In this document: one piece after another, positions 8,450 to 17,841 of the stretch
Layout of the letters: every line of letters starts with the position of its first letter
Position numbering within the stretch: position 1 is the stretch's first letter
Assembly: GCA_035319125.1 (NCBI GenBank)
Contig: DATHDG010000013.1
Span: 26,223-90,222, forward strand
Source: Fen-1308 sp035319125
GTDB lineage: Bacteria > Nitrospirota > Thermodesulfovibrionia > Thermodesulfovibrionales > Dissulfurispiraceae
Direction: 5' to 3'
Length of the DNA: 64,000 bases
Position numbers and translations under genes: made by a program
Notes under the pieces: generated by a model
What the model was told of the DNA's origin: nothing
Database searches by the model: none
What the model saw: the letters and a program-made list of their open reading frames with translations, nothing else

Positions 8450-8497
8450 CGTCGCATTGCTGCTTATGATAACCGTCAGATTTCCATGCGATAAAGC

Positions 8498-11400
8498 TTA
8501 TCTCCCTATAGCCATTTTCCTGTTTGGCATGGCTCCGAACATTTCTGGAACATAAAGCGCCTCCACTCTGGTCTCCGGAAGCACAAAACTTCCATCATTG
8601 TTCAGTCGGATAGTATATTCTATAGCCCAGTGTCCTTTTGGCACATACTCATAATATGCCCTGAAGGCCTCGAAAGAGCGTTCCTCAAAGGCCGGCCATA
8701 CCCGGCCTGTCTTCTTTTCATCTGAGGCAATCATCTGAGAATCACGGCCGAGACCTGTGCCTAAGATGCTGGAGCCAGCCGGCACGGGATCATTAACGAC
8801 AACCCATGTCACATCAGTCTGAGCTTCCAGATCGAGCCTTATCCTCGCAACATCGCCACGTCTCCATCCTGATGCGCTCTTTTGTACAACTGGTGTGACT
8901 GTCTTTTTGATTTTGAATCCACTGGACAAGGGTTCCTTGAGCCGGATTGCAGCCAGACTTTGAACAGTTACCCATGGCCTGCCGCTTCCGTGATGGGTTA
9001 TGCCAAGAGAGGCGCTTTCTTTGGGCCAATTAAACATAATGCTTCCACCTTTGGGAGAAGCTGTCCAGTCGAATGATAATTCTTTTTTGTCTAATATCGC
9101 AGCGGTACTACCGGCAACGGGTACCATTTCGAATTTGCGTGAGAATTTTTCAAGTGCCAGCACTCCCCATGCATTGGCGACGGTAGTGTTCCACCGTCCC
9201 TTATGCTGTCGTTCCAACGCACCCCTAACAATTCGCGGCATGTCATCATTCCAGTTTTCCAGATTGAGCAGCGTCAGCACGCTTCTCACTGCGTTAACAT
9301 CGGCAGATACCATGAGCCACCAAAGGTAATCGCTCTGTTCAGTCGAAAAGCCCATGGTTGTACCCTGGAAGTTAAACCTGGAACGTAAAACCTGTTCAGC
9401 TTCCCTTAACTTGACAGACCTTTCTGGAATAGCTTTTGATTTTATGAGCAGGTTCATCCAGTCGATCACTGCGGACGTCGGCCACAAATTTAGCTCGACA
9501 GATATCGAACCAAGCAGTTCCGGCCTGACCTCGATTGCGTGTGAAATGGCCTCCAGTGCAGCAATCTTCCTGATTGAGAGGTCTGCGGTAGTCAATGCTG
9601 AGCGCCGCACAACTTTGCCGCTTATGAAGCCGGTCAATCCTTCGATCATTTTCTCCCTAATATTTTCCGGCAGCTGCCATCCGGCCTCAGATGAGATCGA
9701 CAGAACATATGCGGTGAGAGTATCGCTGCCTTCCTGCATCGCAGGAAAATATTTTAATAACCCATCTGAGTCCATGTGGGACGGCATTGAGCCGACTATT
9801 TTGTTCCACATTTCCTGATTCTTGAGGGCGACTGCGATTGATGTCTTCTGTTCAAGGCAGCTGTATGGATATGAACGCATATAATCATTAATGCCAGAAA
9901 CTTCCGATGACAGTTTTGGACTCAGAGTTATCCTTATCCCGCCCCTGTTAGGTGATGAATCTTTAGGCTGATCAACCTGTAAAGCATATTGTCCGGTTAC
10001 CTGTGAAATAGTTGCCTGATAAGTTGAAACTCTTGTCGCTGGAACTACCTTTTGCTTTACCCTCAGCCTGTCCGAGGTATTGCCCTTCTTTTCTCCTGCC
10101 GTAATCTCCCAGGAAATCGAATCTATGCCTTTCGGTACTGATATGTCCCAGCCGATCTCTTTTGCTTCTCCGGCCTGCAGGCTAACCTCAATCGGACTCA
10201 GATGCTTCAGGGCGCTGGATGTACCTGATACGATCGCATCAATTGGACGTTTTGATGCATTTCTTATAGTGAAGTTTGCATGAAATGAGTCTTCCTCTCG
10301 CACGACTGGTGGCAGTCCCGCCAGAATCATCAAGTCCTGAGTCGTGCGTATGGATGTGTACCCCGTACCGAACAGACTGCCGGAACGGTTGCGCATGCCG
10401 TCAGCAATAGCAACTATTCTGAATAAAGTCAGCGAATCGTTGATCGGTATTTCTACTGAAGCCTCTCCGTTAGCGTCCAGATTTACACTGCCTTTCCAGA
10501 GAAGCAAGGTGTCGAACAGTTCTCTGGTTGTCTGCCTGCCTCCGCCGCCACCGTGCGGCAGTGCTTTTAGTCCATAGTGACGTTTGCCGACAACCTGCAT
10601 CTGAGCTGTCGAGGTTTCGACTTCATGTCCTCTCTGAGACATCATTGCATCCAGCAGTTGCCAGCTTCTGTTCGGCATAAGCTCTAGAAGACCTTCGTCG
10701 ACAGCAGCGATAGCGACTTCGCTACCTTTCGGGGGCGCGACGCCTTCGGCAGTTCTGACCTTGATTCTTGCCTGAGCTTTTTCCCTGACTTGATAGACAT
10801 CTTTCTGCGCATAGACTTCCACTTTCAGCTCATGAGCCTTCCAGCCGACTTTGACTTCGGACATGCCCAGTTTAAATGCCGGTTTGCCCAGATCTATTAA
10901 AGCTGTCGGCTTGACACTCTCAACTCTTCCCCTTACGCAGAGAGCGGATACGAAAACATTCGGTGCGTATGAGCCCTTGATCGGTACCTCTATGGAAGAG
11001 TTTTTCCCTGATAATTTCTTGATAAATGCGTCAATGATGCCTTCACGCTCAACCGTCACCAGCACGGTCGCGCTCCTGAAAGGCATCCTCACCTGAAATT
11101 TAGCCTTTTCTCCGGGTTCATATCTTTTTCTTTCGGGAATAAGATCTATCCTGTCGTTATCCGAGACATCAAACCACCATTCACCTTTGCCGTACACCCA
11201 TACATCACGATTGGCGGTTGAAATGTTCCCTTCCGAATCCTTTGCCGTCGCCTGGATGATCACATTCCCTGATACCGGCGACTTCACTTCGCAAATTACA
11301 AGACCTTTCGTATCTGTGATTCCTTTGCAAAACGCTCCTAATTTCTTTGTTTCAGTCACATGCTCATAGGCATAGAAACCACCTATGAGCCTCTTCCTAT

Positions 11401-14377
11401 GACTGTAATTTTTTCTTTGATAAAGGTCGGCTTTAACCGGCACTCCAGGTATGGGTTTCCCTGTCAGATCCAGCGCCAAAAGATGGAACTTGAAATTGTC
11501 CGCGGTGGCGGCCCATGAATCCGGTTTTATCCCAACTATCGTGCGTGAGTTCCATAAAGGTATCCTTGAAGAGACAGTTTGCACTTCTCCGTTCGGATCC
11601 CGAAACTCCAATTCTGAAGCCACTTCCTGCGGAAATCCCGCCCTTGGCAAAGGAGTAATCTTTGTCCTGAGAGCTCCGGAAGGATCAAGTGATAAGTCGC
11701 TGGTTATGATCTTCGGTTTTTTTGATGCCCCTATTTCTTCATCACTGCTATAACTTTGCCTGGAGTGTCTGTCTATTCCCTCTTTAACAGGACCGTTTGA
11801 AAAAACAAAATCGTCGAATGAGTCGAAGCTAACGTATTTTGGCTGTATCACACTCCTTAACTTAACAGCCGCATTACCCGCACCACCGCCTGAAAGGTAT
11901 GACACCATTATATCAACGTCAAGTTCTGAGACATTCACCTGCGGTTCTTTCGGCGCCTGAATAAAGCCTCTCATCAGGGGTATCCGAAATTCCTCGACCC
12001 GGAAATTTCCCGATTCATACCGGGCTTCTGATATGTAGCGGCTGTGCGGATTGTTTGTATTATTTTTGCGGCTGTTTGTCAGTGTAACTTCATATTGCCC
12101 CAGATATGCATCTTCCGGGATCTTCCATTCGTTTACTGCCACCCCCTTGTCCCGCCATTTCAGGGGGAATTCATATTTCTTGTCACTGCCGGAGTGCTCT
12201 ATTATGATTCTGTCAGGAAGTTCGCGTTCGGGCATGAATTCGATCCCTGTCATTGTATGCTTTCTGATGAAATGTTTCATATGAACAGTCTCTCCGGCAC
12301 GGACGAGGGTGCGGTCAAAAACTGTATGTGCGATTACCGGTCCTCTATATGAGCCTGACGGCAGCCCATATCTCCATGACTCGATCCCTTCTTTCCAGTT
12401 TGAATGGACAAAGCTCATGTCGCCGGCCTTTTTTGCAAATACAAAGAGCCCGCCTCGAGTCCCTTCAAGCCCTCTCAGTTGCGGGTAGTCATAATAGTTG
12501 TCGGCATCGGGTTTATAACGGCAGGACGGAAGCTCTCCCTGATCCGGCAAGCGCTTTGCTATCCGAGCGATTCCATCACCATCAGTAGTTCCATTCCAAA
12601 CCGGCTTACCGGAGCAGTCCCTTACAGTCACATATGCGTCTGCTACCGGTTTCGCCTGATCAAGTGTAGTAACCCAGACGAGCGACGATTCCCTGCCATG
12701 CTTGAAGTGAACAGCCATATTCGTTACCAATGCGACTGTAGGTACATAAACAGAGTGCTTCTGCAGAGTTTTATTATCAGAGCCAAGCAAAGCCGAGCCA
12801 AGTATGCGGCTTTCCATTTCGACAATATAAACCCCCGGTTCCCTCAGTGGAATCCCTACCACCTCAAAAGCTTTTTCGCCGCCCGGCTTTGGCACTTGGA
12901 ATTCCTGAACATGTTCAGCCCCTTTGAGCACTGATCTCTGCCTGCCAGCTCCGGCAACCGTCCGGAGCCACTCGATCACTTTTTCCTCTTTATTCATGCG
13001 AAGCTTTCGGAGTCTGCCTTTAAGCCCGTCCACCATCTCGCCAGGTTTGTTTTTTATGGCACCTGGAAGCTTCGAAACGATCTTGTCGCCTACAGTTGAA
13101 CTCCCGCTCAGTATCTCCTCTTTGATCTTGTCAGTTGCGGTTTGATTTTTATCGTCAACGTGCAGCATCCTGGCCGGCACTGCAGCCTCAATATTCCTCA
13201 GCGTTACCGGCAGAGTGGCATCACCCTTCGATTCTATAATGCCGAATCGCGATGAAAACTTTGCCAGCGGAGGATATGCATCGGTCTTAACAAAAAAAGG
13301 ATATTTATCGGCATTAAATAGTGGCCTGCCTGCGTCATCCTTGATATCTTTCGGCATATCGACAGTGAACGACGAAGATTCGGGGAATGGGCCTTTGAAG
13401 GAGACTGCCCAGACGGCCTGAGGCGTTCTATTCTTTTCGGCGTCCTCAGGTATAACGTCATCATTTTCTTCATCGTCATAATTTTCCGCGTACTTCCCAC
13501 TGTCCGGCAAAGGCTTGTATATAATTCCGCCGGGCCCCTTAATCCTGATCTTCCGTGCAATATTCCAGTTTACCGGTGCGCTGAAGTTCAGGCGCATCGG
13601 AAGTATGGGAATACAGTTTGCGTCCTTTTTTTCGCGGTCGCAACTGAACTTTACTGTAAAAGGCATGCGTGATTTAAATTCAAGAATCTGATCGCTCTCT
13701 GTCTCTATCCCGCTCAAAGATGCTATGCCTTTGCCCCAGATAAATTTTACAGTAGATGAGACCGGAAAACGTTGCCTGCATTGAAGTGCCATAATCCTGG
13801 GACTGTCTTTTATGTGATTAGCGCGAAGGAGCTGTTCTCTTTCTTTGCCGCTGATAATTTTGATTCCAATTCGTTCCTTGACGCTGTCGACATAACAATA
13901 GGCTCTGGCCAAGACGCTTTCTTCTGATGCAACCGCGTCGAGCGTGACCAGAAATACCTGTTCTTCATCAATGCGCTCGTCTCCTTCATGAGGCCGAGAT
14001 TTCATTATAGCCGGGCCGCCAGTTGAGAATGAGAAAGTACTACTCGTCACAGGCCGACCGGCGAGAGTCTTAAGATCGCGCCTGGTCGAAAAAGAACATT
14101 TAATGCCCGCCTGAAGATCTTTATCAAAATCATAGACCCAATTCTTGGTGTCAGCCCATCGCCCTTTGCCGGATTCCGGACATGATATATCGAAGGGGTC
14201 AGATATCCGCAAGTCACCAAATGATACGATCGGCTCTGAAAATCTGGCAGAAACCTGTCGTAATGATTTGACGGTTCCCTGAGGGGAAAAGAATTCAACG
14301 GCAGCATCAGGCTGGGCAAAAGCAGATAGCGGAACGGCCAATATAATGGCTAGAAGGACAGACAATATGGCGCGCAT
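8498..14377 (-). CDS. Bacterial alpha-2-macroglobulin family protein (YfhM-like)
   Basis: This 1959-residue exported protein has a signal peptide (MRAILSVLLAIILAVPLSAFA) and no lipobox, so it is soluble periplasmic or outer-membrane associated by other means. Long stretches of beta-rich MG domains surround the middle. A Gly-rich stretch (HGGGGG) near residue 1275 may mark the bait region. The thioester motif is SCLEQ, with Cys about 1507, the variant known from E. coli YfhM. The C-terminal domain ends with ALYVPEMFGA. Such proteins trap proteases that breach the outer membrane and usually work with PBP1C. It is longer than YfhM (about 1650). GGAGG precedes the ATG. It is divergent from PBP1A with 125 bases between them. 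Confidence 0.93.
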   Translation of the reverse strand: MRAILSVLLAIILAVPLSAFAQPDAAVEFFSPQGTVKSLRQVSARFSEPIVSFGDLRISDPFDISCPESGKGRWADTKNWVYDFDKDLQAGIKCSFSTRRDLKTLAGRPVTSSTFSFSTGGPAIMKSRPHEGDERIDEEQVFLVTLDAVASEESVLARAYCYVDSVKERIGIKIISGKEREQLLRANHIKDSPRIMALQCRQRFPVSSTVKFIWGKGIASLSGIETESDQILEFKSRMPFTVKFSCDREKKDANCIPILPMRLNFSAPVNWNIARKIRIKGPGGIIYKPLPDSGKYAENYDDEENDDVIPEDAEKNRTPQAVWAVSFKGPFPESSSFTVDMPKDIKDDAGRPLFNADKYPFFVKTDAYPPLAKFSSRFGIIESKGDATLPVTLRNIEAAVPARMLHVDDKNQTATDKIKEEILSGSSTVGDKIVSKLPGAIKNKPGEMVDGLKGRLRKLRMNKEEKVIEWLRTVAGAGRQRSVLKGAEHVQEFQVPKPGGEKAFEVVGIPLREPGVYIVEMESRILGSALLGSDNKTLQKHSVYVPTVALVTNMAVHFKHGRESSLVWVTTLDQAKPVADAYVTVRDCSGKPVWNGTTDGDGIARIAKRLPDQGELPSCRYKPDADNYYDYPQLRGLEGTRGGLFVFAKKAGDMSFVHSNWKEGIESWRYGLPSGSYRGPVIAHTVFDRTLVRAGETVHMKHFIRKHTMTGIEFMPERELPDRIIIEHSGSDKKYEFPLKWRDKGVAVNEWKIPEDAYLGQYEVTLTNSRKNNTNNPHSRYISEARYESGNFRVEEFRIPLMRGFIQAPKEPQVNVSELDVDIMVSYLSGGGAGNAAVKLRSVIQPKYVSFDSFDDFVFSNGPVKEGIDRHSRQSYSSDEEIGASKKPKIITSDLSLDPSGALRTKITPLPRAGFPQEVASELEFRDPNGEVQTVSSRIPLWNSRTIVGIKPDSWAATADNFKFHLLALDLTGKPIPGVPVKADLYQRKNYSHRKRLIGGFYAYEHVTETKKLGAFCKGITDTKGLVICEVKSPVSGNVIIQATAKDSEGNISTANRDVWVYGKGEWWFDVSDNDRIDLIPERKRYEPGEKAKFQVRMPFRSATVLVTVEREGIIDAFIKKLSGKNSSIEVPIKGSYAPNVFVSALCVRGRVESVKPTALIDLGKPAFKLGMSEVKVGWKAHELKVEVYAQKDVYQVREKAQARIKVRTAEGVAPPKGSEVAIAAVDEGLLELMPNRSWQLLDAMMSQRGHEVETSTAQMQVVGKRHYGLKALPHGGGGGRQTTRELFDTLLLWKGSVNLDANGEASVEIPINDSLTLFRIVAIADGMRNRSGSLFGTGYTSIRTTQDLMILAGLPPVVREEDSFHANFTIRNASKRPIDAIVSGTSSALKHLSPIEVSLQAGEAKEIGWDISVPKGIDSISWEITAGEKKGNTSDRLRVKQKVVPATRVSTYQATISQVTGQYALQVDQPKDSSPNRGGIRITLSPKLSSEVSGINDYMRSYPYSCLEQKTSIAVALKNQEMWNKIVGSMPSHMDSDGLLKYFPAMQEGSDTLTAYVLSISSEAGWQLPENIREKMIEGLTGFISGKVVRRSALTTADLSIRKIAALEAISHAIEVRPELLGSISVELNLWPTSAVIDWMNLLIKSKAIPERSVKLREAEQVLRSRFNFQGTTMGFSTEQSDYLWWLMVSADVNAVRSVLTLLNLENWNDDMPRIVRGALERQHKGRWNTTVANAWGVLALEKFSRKFEMVPVAGSTAAILDKKELSFDWTASPKGGSIMFNWPKESASLGITHHGSGRPWVTVQSLAAIRLKEPLSSGFKIKKTVTPVVQKSASGWRRGDVARIRLDLEAQTDVTWVVVNDPVPAGSSILGTGLGRDSQMIASDEKKTGRVWPAFEERSFEAFRAYYEYVPKGHWAIEYTIRLNNDGSFVLPETRVEALYVPEMFGAMPNRKMAIGR

Positions 14378-14468
14378 AAGGCCTCCTGAATAGCTTATCC
14401 TTTATAAATATCTACACAATGATTTCATTATATATCAAAATGTCAATATGCTTGTTATTGCGCCGGCG

Positions 14469-14497
14469 TTGTAAATTTTTTTATGCCTGTTTATAAT
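14469..14497 (+). promoter_or_regulatory. Promoter of PBP1A gene, start codon at about +1
   Basis: TTGTAA (14469-14474), exactly 17 bases, then a perfect TATAAT (14492-14497). The ATG of the PBP1A gene begins 5 bases after the -10 box, where transcription itself should begin. No Shine-Dalgarno can fit. This is one of the clearest leaderless candidates in the window. Confidence 0.65.
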
Positions 14498-14502
14498 TAA
14501 TC

Positions 14503-16869
14503 ATGCGTTCGAAAGTGATCCTCATCGCAGCGGTCCTTTTGCTGGGCTCGCTGGTCGGCGCTTATCTTGCACTTGCTACTGGAATCCCCTCAATCCAAGA
14601 ACTGAAAAAGCACGATTCCATGGCCGGGACTAGGATATATGCCGACGACGATTCGCTTGTTGGAGAGATAAAGCTCCAGAAAGGCATATTCGTTCCATAC
14701 AGTCAGATTCCCGATAATATGAAGAATGCTGTTGTTGCGGTCGAAGACTCACGCTTCTGGAAACACAGCGGCATTGATTATCTAGGCATAGGTAGAGCTC
14801 TTGTGAAAGATCTGCTTCATATGAGCCTGAAAGAGGGCGGCAGCACTATAACGCAGCAGCTGGCTAAAGTCGTGTTTCTGTCATCCGAGAAGACGATTAC
14901 GCGCAAAATCAAAGAGGCTCAGTTAGCGCTGCAGATTGAAAAAGAGCTTTCAAAAAAAGAGATTTTAGAGCTTTACCTGAACCGCGTTTATTTCGGCCAC
15001 GGTGCTTACGGAATTGAAATGGCCGCCAGAACCTACTTTGGAAAGTCAGTCCGTAATATTTCGCTTGCAGAAGCAGCGATGCTGGCCGGGTTGACTAAAG
15101 GGCCGACCACATATTCTCCGTTCAATGATCTTGTGCGGGCAAAAGAACGGCAATCGATAGTGCTGGCGAGGATGGTTGAAGAAGGCTATATCAAGCAAGC
15201 AGAGGCGGATGCAGCAAAAAAACAGCCTTTGTTTTTGTCTCAGACCAGGGCAGCTACAGAGACTTATAATTATTTTATCGATTATATCAAGCAATATCTT
15301 ATATCAAAATATGGAGAGGAGCAGGTATTTAAGGGCGATTTCAAGGTATACACAACTTTGAATAGAAATGCTCAAGTGCAGGCGCAGAAGGCATTGCAGG
15401 AAGGATTGCGTGAGGTCGATAAAAGACGGGGGTGGCGGGGTCCCGTAGCGCACAAGGATAACATCAAGGAGCAAGGTACAGAGAGTTCGGTATCATTTAC
15501 TGCAAATGCCGGGGACATATCTACCGGGACGGTGATTTCAGTGAGTCCGAAAGAGGCGGTTGTGAAAAGCCGTGGCATTACTGGTAAGTTGCTTGTCAGT
15601 GATGCCAAGTGGGCAAGCGCCGTCCTTGATAAAACATCCGGCAAGCTGAAGTATATCAAGAATTTCAAGCTTACCGATATTCTCAAGCAAGGTGATGTTA
15701 TATTAGTCAGATTCAAGACAGGCGGATCAAAAAATATCCTGTTCAGCCTCGATCAGGAGCCTGACATAGAGGGTGCCGTAGTTGCACTGGAACCGTCGAC
15801 AGGCTATATCAGGGCGCTGGTGGGAGGTTTCAGTTTCACACGCAGCGAGTATAACCGGGCAGTGTTAGCGCAGCGGCAGCCGGGATCTTCTTTTAAGCCG
15901 ATCATTTATGCTGCAGCGCTTGAGAACGGATTTACTCCGGCAAGCATCCTGATCGATGAGCCCGTGACTTATCCTGGAGGGGCTACAGGCGACTGGAAGC
16001 CTGAAAACTATGACCGTAAGTATATGGGCCCGATAAGGCTCAGAGAGGCTCTGGCTTATTCCAGGAATATAGTTACGATAAAACTTGTAGAGGCTTTGGG
16101 CGTGGATAGGATAATAGAACTTGCAAAGGCCCTTGGAATTCAGGGCGCCATACCACGCAACCTGAGCATTGCCCTTGGATCTACCAGCGTGACTCCGTTG
16201 GAACTCACCTCCGCTTTTGCTACTTTTGCCAATGGTGGTGTGAAAATGAAGCCAATTTTCATAAAGTATATGACGGATTCACGCGGACAGATCATAGAAA
16301 GTTCGCAGCCTGAAGGCACCCCTGTCATTAGTGCGGCCGGGTCTTTCCAGATCACTTCTATGATGGAAGATGTCATTAGATATGGTACTGGTATGAAAGC
16401 CAATATAGGCAGACCGGCTGCAGGCAAGACAGGTACAAGTAATGATTATAAGGACGCATGGTTTGTCGGCTACACACCTGACCTTGCTGCAGGAGTGTGG
16501 GTGGGATTTGACGATATGAAGCGTTCTTTGGGGGGCGGCGAAGTCGGCGGGCGAGCAGCTGCGCCCATTTGGCAGAGATTTATGAGGGGGACGCTTAGCA
16601 GTGAAGCATCTGCTGACTTTGCTATTCCGCCCGGCATTACGAGGCAGAGGATTGATATTGTTACTGGACTGCCGGCTGGCTTTTTTGCCAGCGATGCTTC
16701 AACGATCGACGAGTATTTTAAGGAGGGGTCATTACCTCAAGCAGGCGGCGTGGAAAGCTTCAATCCGCTCAATCATGTATCGCCTCACCCATCGACCGAA
16801 CAGCAATCGAGGACTACGGAAATGCGCAGGCTTGTCGTCCCCAGGATATTGGATCCGACTCAGGATTAG
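14503..16869 (+). CDS. mrcA: Penicillin-binding protein 1A
   Basis: This 788-residue class A PBP polymerises and cross-links peptidoglycan at the outer face of the inner membrane. Layout: a membrane anchor at residues ~5-27, then a GT51 glycosyltransferase with catalytic Glu81 in VAVEDSRFWKHSG and the GGSTITQQLAK motif. An inserted OB-like/ODD region (~310-420) comes next. The transpeptidase follows, with SxxK at 462-465 (SSFK), SRN, and KTGT at 642-645. Length and order fit PBP1A of Gram-negatives. It is transcribed away from the alpha-2-macroglobulin gene. No ribosome binding site precedes the ATG; see the promoter entry. Confidence 0.96.
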   Translation: MRSKVILIAAVLLLGSLVGAYLALATGIPSIQELKKHDSMAGTRIYADDDSLVGEIKLQKGIFVPYSQIPDNMKNAVVAVEDSRFWKHSGIDYLGIGRALVKDLLHMSLKEGGSTITQQLAKVVFLSSEKTITRKIKEAQLALQIEKELSKKEILELYLNRVYFGHGAYGIEMAARTYFGKSVRNISLAEAAMLAGLTKGPTTYSPFNDLVRAKERQSIVLARMVEEGYIKQAEADAAKKQPLFLSQTRAATETYNYFIDYIKQYLISKYGEEQVFKGDFKVYTTLNRNAQVQAQKALQEGLREVDKRRGWRGPVAHKDNIKEQGTESSVSFTANAGDISTGTVISVSPKEAVVKSRGITGKLLVSDAKWASAVLDKTSGKLKYIKNFKLTDILKQGDVILVRFKTGGSKNILFSLDQEPDIEGAVVALEPSTGYIRALVGGFSFTRSEYNRAVLAQRQPGSSFKPIIYAAALENGFTPASILIDEPVTYPGGATGDWKPENYDRKYMGPIRLREALAYSRNIVTIKLVEALGVDRIIELAKALGIQGAIPRNLSIALGSTSVTPLELTSAFATFANGGVKMKPIFIKYMTDSRGQIIESSQPEGTPVISAAGSFQITSMMEDVIRYGTGMKANIGRPAAGKTGTSNDYKDAWFVGYTPDLAAGVWVGFDDMKRSLGGGEVGGRAAAPIWQRFMRGTLSSEASADFAIPPGITRQRIDIVTGLPAGFFASDASTIDEYFKEGSLPQAGGVESFNPLNHVSPHPSTEQQSRTTEMRRLVVPRILDPTQD

Positions 16870-16908
16870 CAAAAAGGATGCCGTCTGTAACAAATAAATT
16901 TGCTTACA

Positions 16909-16917
16909 TGATATAAT
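16909..16917 (+). promoter_or_regulatory. Extended -10 promoter element
   Basis: TGATATAAT is a perfect extended -10 (TGn plus TATAAT) 35 bases before the ATG of the 74-residue protein. No convincing -35 hexamer is seen at 16-18 bp, as is common for extended -10 promoters. Confidence 0.4.
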
Positions 16918-16951
16918 TCATACTATAAGTATCTAATCCTGGGGGTGGAAT

Positions 16952-17176
16952 ATGACGATCAAGGTCATGTATCGTGATGGAGTTTATGATATGATTTCTG
17001 CCTTTACTTTGGATCAGTTGATTCGCGACGATAAAGTCAAGAAGTTTTACCGCTATTCCGAAGAGAAATGGATTGATGTGGAAATGGGACCCTTGAGAAA
17101 CCAGATCCAAGATATACCCACATACAACGGCGCTGAGAGGCGCTTATCCGAGATAATAGCCCGTCAGCTGGTCTAA
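16952..17176 (+). CDS. Conserved-type small protein of unknown function, 74 residues
   Basis: A GGGGGTGG ribosome binding site lies just before the ATG. The protein begins MTIKVMYRDGVYDMISAFTL, followed by LDQLIRDDKVKKFYR and a Trp-containing strand. This beta-alpha-beta arrangement resembles short proteins I have seen in Geobacter-like genomes, where it is also unnamed. No signal peptide, Cys pair or membrane segment is present. It sits between PBP1A and a membrane protein, with its own promoter-like element. Confidence 0.7.
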   Translation: MTIKVMYRDGVYDMISAFTLDQLIRDDKVKKFYRYSEEKWIDVEMGPLRNQIQDIPTYNGAERRLSEIIARQLV

Positions 17177-17202
17177 TCTGAAAACACGGTCTTCAATCAT
17201 AC

Positions 17203-17760
17203 GTGGACATAATATTTAGTATCTGCCTCGGAATAGGGCTTAGCGCTGCATGCGGTTTCAGGGTATTTGTTCCGCTTCTTGTTGCAAGTATCGCATCTAT
17301 TTCAGGCTATCTGAATCTTTCTTCCGGGTTTCAATGGATCGGAACTTCAACTGCACTGATAGCATTTGCAACCGCTACCATACTTGAAATCATAGCCTAC
17401 TATGTGCCTTGGGTAGATAATATTATGGATACAATTGCGGCACCTGCTGCAGCTGTTGCCGGCACTGTTGTTGCGGCATCAAGTTTTGTCGATATGAGCC
17501 CGTTTATGAAGTGGACGCTTGCAATCATAGCCGGCGGAGGGACTGCCTCTATCTTGCATGGCAGCACTGCACTGTTGCGGGCTGCATCAAGTGCCGGTAC
17601 GCTTGGCCTGGGCAATCATGCTGTTGCCACAACAGAACTGCTGATGGCAACAGGGTTGAGTGTACTGGCGATAGCGCTGCCGCTTGCAGGAGTTGTGGTT
17701 GTTATAGCAATACTCTTCATTATTGCAAGAAAAGGCGTTAAGAAATTGTGCAAGGCATGA
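17203..17760 (+). CDS. DUF4126 family integral membrane protein
   Basis: 185 residues, very hydrophobic, with about five transmembrane segments. The family pattern is clear: FSICLGIGLSAACGFRVFVP near the N-terminus, a central DTIAAPAAAVAGT and GTASILHGSTALLRAASS. The function of DUF4126 is unknown; small-molecule transport has been guessed from topology only. A GTG start at 17203 is required by the family N-terminus. No clear ribosome binding site precedes it. Confidence 0.85.
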   Translation: MDIIFSICLGIGLSAACGFRVFVPLLVASIASISGYLNLSSGFQWIGTSTALIAFATATILEIIAYYVPWVDNIMDTIAAPAAAVAGTVVAASSFVDMSPFMKWTLAIIAGGGTASILHGSTALLRAASSAGTLGLGNHAVATTELLMATGLSVLAIALPLAGVVVVIAILFIIARKGVKKLCKA

Positions 17761-17841
17761 TTTCCATCCCGGCACCTCATTACATAAATCTGCTATAATT
17801 ACCCGTTGTTCCGCTACCTCCGATTTTGAAAGAGGCTTATA

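Noticed and set aside
12404..12934. Long plus-strand frames opposite the macroglobulin gene, this one 176 codons
   Set aside because: Antisense shadow of a well-supported gene; no ribosome binding site or family likeness.
8498..14377. Reading the macroglobulin as a lipoprotein
   Set aside because: Its signal peptide has no Cys; E. coli YfhM has one, but this protein does not.
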